A stretch of 64,000 nt of DNA from Plectonema cf. radiosum LEGE 06105 (GTDB taxonomy: Bacteria; Cyanobacteriota; Cyanobacteriia; Cyanobacteriales; Nostocaceae). Below, piece by piece: positions 61,198-64,000 of this stretch (position 1 is its first letter; each line of letters opens with the position of its first letter). The notes below the pieces were generated by a model. That model saw only the letters and a program-made list of their open reading frames with translations, was not told the origin of the DNA and ran no database searches. The stretch is from assembly GCF_015207665.1 (NCBI RefSeq), contig NZ_JADEWL010000019.1, forward strand, positions 1 to 64,000. Direction: 5' to 3'. The translations under genes and the position numbers were made by a program.

Positions 61198-62142
61198 ATG
61201 AACAAACAACTAAAAACACCAATTAGTTTTATCATTTTCAAGCGTCCAGATACCACTAGTAAAGTATTTGAAATCATTCGTCAAGTTAAACCCAAAAAGC
61301 TATTTGTGATTGCCGATGGACCTCGACACGACCGCGAAAGTGAAGCGGAAAAATGCGCTGCAACACGGGCAATTATCGAAAAAGTTGATTGGGATTGTGA
61401 AGTTATTAAAAATTACTCTGATGTTAACTTAGGCTGTGCAAAAAGAGTTTCTAGTGGTTTAGATTGGGTATTTAATAATGTAGAAGAAACAATTATTTTA
61501 GAAGATGATTGTATCCCGAATATTACATTTTTCCGGTTTTGTGAAGAATTACTAGAAAAATATCGATACGATAGTAGAATTACTTCTATTGCTGCTCAAA
61601 ATGCCCAATTAGGAAGAAAACGTACCGATTATAGCTATTATTTTTCATCCTACAGTCACTGTTGGGGATGGGCAAGTTGGAGACGTGCTTGGCAACATTA
61701 TGATTTACATATTAAATTATGGCAAGAAATTAAACAATCAAATATTTTAGAAAACATTCTTCCCAATTCTAAAGCAGTAAGTTATTGGCAAAATATATTT
61801 GATTCTATTTATGAAAATCCTACAGGTATCACTTGGGATTATCAGTGGACATTTGCTTGCTGGGTACAGGGTGGATTGAATATTATTCCTAACGTCAATT
61901 TAATTAGTAATGTTGGTGTTGGTGAAGACTCCACAAATTTTAATTCTTCTCAAGAATTTTCGTTTATCAATCTTCCTACAGAAGAAATGAAATTTCCTTT
62001 AAACCATCCACCTTATATAGTAAAAAACTTACAAGCAGATAAGTTTATTCAAGATACTGTATATCATGCAAGTCGGATAGATATTTTTAAACAGAATTTG
62101 AAGAAAATACTTCAGGATAAAAAATTAATTATGCATTCGTAA
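61198..62142 (+). CDS. Glycosyltransferase (HlpA/GNT-I-like GT-A fold)
   Basis: A 314-residue protein beginning TPISFIIFKRPDTTSKVFEI, with FVIADGPRHDRESEAEKC, the acidic motif IILEDDCIPNITFFRFCEEL and HCWGWASWRRAWQHYD. These are typical of a family of sugar transferases in bacterial surface-polysaccharide clusters, often annotated as family 2 or HlpA-like. The EDD motif is the probable nucleotide-sugar/metal site. Donor and acceptor are unknown. The ATG is preceded by a 119-bp spacer without clear features. Confidence 0.82.
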   Translation: MNKQLKTPISFIIFKRPDTTSKVFEIIRQVKPKKLFVIADGPRHDRESEAEKCAATRAIIEKVDWDCEVIKNYSDVNLGCAKRVSSGLDWVFNNVEETIILEDDCIPNITFFRFCEELLEKYRYDSRITSIAAQNAQLGRKRTDYSYYFSSYSHCWGWASWRRAWQHYDLHIKLWQEIKQSNILENILPNSKAVSYWQNIFDSIYENPTGITWDYQWTFACWVQGGLNIIPNVNLISNVGVGEDSTNFNSSQEFSFINLPTEEMKFPLNHPPYIVKNLQADKFIQDTVYHASRIDIFKQNLKKILQDKKLIMHS

Positions 62143-62190
62143 ATATAGGGAATAGGGAGTAGGGAGTAGATAGTTTATTGAGGTACGAAA

Positions 62191-63438
62191 ATGAAAATTG
62201 AGCGCATTGAAAAACTTGCCACACTTGTACTAATACTGATTACTGTAGGTGCTTTGACAATTAAACCAGTTCATGAAATTTCCGAACATCCTTTAGGTGG
62301 TGCAATTATAGATAAATTATTAAATGCTCTATCATATTTAATATTATCTGTTTTGATTGCAAACTATTGGAAAGGATTTATATATGTTGGTAGTAAAGGT
62401 GTATTTCAATTATTACTATTAATATTAATTCTATTTTCTGTATTATGGTCAGCAGATATGGCTTCGAGTTTAACATACATCCGAGGTTTAATTAGAATAT
62501 ATTTTCTGGCAATTTATTTAGCGATGCGCTATAGCTTCAAAGAACAAATTAGATTCATCGCTTTTGCACTGGGAACAACAACAATTTTATCAATAATTTT
62601 TCCCTTAATACCAAGTTTTGGAGGAATTCATACAACACCAGAATTACCTGGTGGTATGTGGGCTGGAATTTTTGGTCATAAAAATGAATTGGGGTACATG
62701 ATGGCTTGGAGTGCAGGAATTTTTTTACATTTAGCGTTGAGTGAATCTCGATTTCGCTGGCTCAGATTAACAATATTTGCATTATCTATTTGTTTAATTA
62801 TTCTCTCTCGTTCCACAACTTCTTTAATGATTGTTATCACAATGATATCTCTTTTACCTTTATATAAACTTAGTACAAACAATAACTATAAATTACAAAT
62901 AATTGCAATTAGTTTTGTTTTAATATTATTAGTTAGCGGTTTAATATTAATTGTAGGTAACGCAGAAACTTTAGTTGGTACATCTGGCAAAGATTTAACT
63001 TTAAGTGGACGTACAGACTTATGGGAACCTGTATTAAACCAAATTCTCAAAAGACCTTTATTTGGTTACGGATACGCTGGATTTTGGACTAGTCCATTCG
63101 CTTCAAATACCAGATTAACTTATGAATGGGCAAGTAATTCTCATAATGGCTTTTTGGAGATAATGTTAGATGTCGGAATTGGTGGATTCTTAATTTTTAT
63201 TATCGGTTTTATTCGCTTCTTTACTATGGCACTTTATCGAGTTGTATTAGTTGCGAAAAAACCTGAAGATTATTTACCAATGCAAATGCTTGTCATCATT
63301 ATTATCGTGAATATTTCTGAAGCTAGATTATTAACTCCTAGTTGGAATTGGTTTATGTATTTGACAACTTCTCTAACTTTAACGATGGAATATCACAGAG
63401 CTAGAAGAAGAACATTACTCAATTTGGCACAAGCTTAA
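62191..63438 (+). CDS. O-antigen ligase/polymerase-like membrane protein (Wzy type)
   Basis: A 415-residue membrane protein with about 10-11 hydrophobic helices and a large loop containing LSGRTDLWEPVL and FGYGYAGFW. The family motif SHNGFLEIMLDVGIGG follows. Such proteins polymerise or ligate polysaccharide repeat units on the periplasmic side. Its place between flippase and glycosyltransferases supports a Wzx/Wzy-dependent pathway together with the Wzc-like kinase. A short GGGAATA/GGGAGTA repeat (62147-62170) precedes the gene. Confidence 0.86.
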   Translation: MKIERIEKLATLVLILITVGALTIKPVHEISEHPLGGAIIDKLLNALSYLILSVLIANYWKGFIYVGSKGVFQLLLLILILFSVLWSADMASSLTYIRGLIRIYFLAIYLAMRYSFKEQIRFIAFALGTTTILSIIFPLIPSFGGIHTTPELPGGMWAGIFGHKNELGYMMAWSAGIFLHLALSESRFRWLRLTIFALSICLIILSRSTTSLMIVITMISLLPLYKLSTNNNYKLQIIAISFVLILLVSGLILIVGNAETLVGTSGKDLTLSGRTDLWEPVLNQILKRPLFGYGYAGFWTSPFASNTRLTYEWASNSHNGFLEIMLDVGIGGFLIFIIGFIRFFTMALYRVVLVAKKPEDYLPMQMLVIIIIVNISEARLLTPSWNWFMYLTTSLTLTMEYHRARRRTLLNLAQA

Positions 63439-63480
63439 TACTAATTAATTATTTAAATAATTAAAAGAGAGAAATAATCA

Positions 63481-64000
63481 ATGAAAATTTTACATTTAAG
63501 TACTCATGATATTAACGGTGGTGCTGCTAGGGCTGCATATCGATTACACAAAGGATTACAACATATCGGACTAGATTCACAAATGTTAGTGCAAGAAAAA
63601 TCAAGTAATGATAAAACAGTAATTGCACCAAAAATACGATTATTCCAAGGTATAGCTAAAACAAAATTGACCTTTGAAACTTTACCTTTGAAGTTTTATA
63701 AAAATAAAACCAAAAGTACATTTTTTAGTCAATGGTTACCAGATAGAGTTGTCCCTCAAATCGCACAAATTAATCCAGATATTATTAATTTGCATTGGAT
63801 TAGTGGAGCTTTTATGCAAATAGAATCCATCGCTAAACTCAAACAGCCTTTAGTATGGACACTTCATGATATGTGGGTATTTACTGGAGGTTGTCACGTT
63901 GCTAGAGATTGTCAACGCTATACCCAATCTTGTGGTGCTTGCCCGCAACTTAATAGCAATCGCGAACGCGATTTATCTCGCTGGGTACACAACCGTAAAG
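63481..64000 (+). CDS. Glycosyltransferase family 4-like (partial, cut by window end)
   Basis: Open from ATG 63481 to the window edge (173 codons). It begins MKILHLSTHDINGGAARAA, typical of GT-B transferases with the N-terminal GGA(A)RAA loop. NLHWISGAFM and VWTLHDMWVFTGGCHVARDC follow, a motif common in WcaC-like members. AGAGAGAAATA precedes the ATG. It is the last visible gene of the polysaccharide cluster, and the C-terminal donor-binding half is outside the window. Confidence 0.85.
   Translation, partial: MKILHLSTHDINGGAARAAYRLHKGLQHIGLDSQMLVQEKSSNDKTVIAPKIRLFQGIAKTKLTFETLPLKFYKNKTKSTFFSQWLPDRVVPQIAQINPDIINLHWISGAFMQIESIAKLKQPLVWTLHDMWVFTGGCHVARDCQRYTQSCGACPQLNSNRERDLSRWVHNRK

Overview
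The window looks like chromosomal DNA of a filamentous, probably heterocyst-forming cyanobacterium. The evidence is low GC, scattered GCGATCGC (HIP1) sites, many heptanucleotide tandem repeats (STRR type) between genes, a cyanobacterial-type TyrA, a DUF1517 gene, pentapeptide repeats, and many dispersed hairpins. No rRNA, tRNA, CRISPR array or complete insertion sequence was seen.

Layout. (1) 0-11 kb is ordinary chromosome: an ABC-2 permease, tyrA, a pentapeptide-repeat protein, a DUF1517 protein with a lipoprotein, aroF, hppD, a NYN/LOTUS-like protein and a hypothetical gene. TyrA, DAHP synthase and 4-hydroxyphenylpyruvate dioxygenase lie close together and belong to linked tyrosine/tocopherol chemistry. 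(2) 11-19 kb holds a type I secretion locus: a HlyD-like adaptor, an HlyB-like ABC exporter with a cyclic-nucleotide-binding-like N-terminus, and a parvulin-type prolyl isomerase. It is preceded by a VWA-DUF4114 protein. (3) 19.8-54.7 kb is a run of very large extracellular proteins that lack N-terminal signal peptides and end either in DUF4114 or in a shared RTX module: CAP-DUF4114; nuclease/esterase-like/phytase/GDSL/PhoD/DUF4114; serine hydrolase-RTX; RTX-cadherin-DUF4114; tandem alkaline phosphatase-RTX; two proteins with two GDPD domains each; and extracellular nuclease/5'-nucleotidase-RTX. (4) 56.4-64 kb is an exopolysaccharide cluster: BY-kinase, glycosyltransferases, flippase and O-antigen ligase-like polymerase, running off the right edge.

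How it fits together. Region 3 reads as an extracellular phosphorus-scavenging island. It could release phosphate from phytate, nucleic acids, nucleotides, phosphodiesters and phosphomonoesters, with export through the adjacent type I system (inference). Candidate Pho boxes (8-mers like PyTTAAPyPyT/A with 11-bp period) occur upstream of several of these genes. The best is at 29022-29051, in front of the phytase/PhoD gene, and the two GDPD paralogues share a related motif.

The most unusual point is nested architecture. A GDSL hydrolase sits inside a beta-propeller phytase, and a pair of GDPD domains sits inside an esterase-like propeller in two paralogues. Other points of note are alkaline phosphatase domains that appear to lack the canonical zinc-binding histidines, a decayed RTX C-terminus at 34319-34429, and an orphan GC-rich structured element at about 55.46-55.78 kb that may be a HEARO/omega-RNA-like RNA without its protein.
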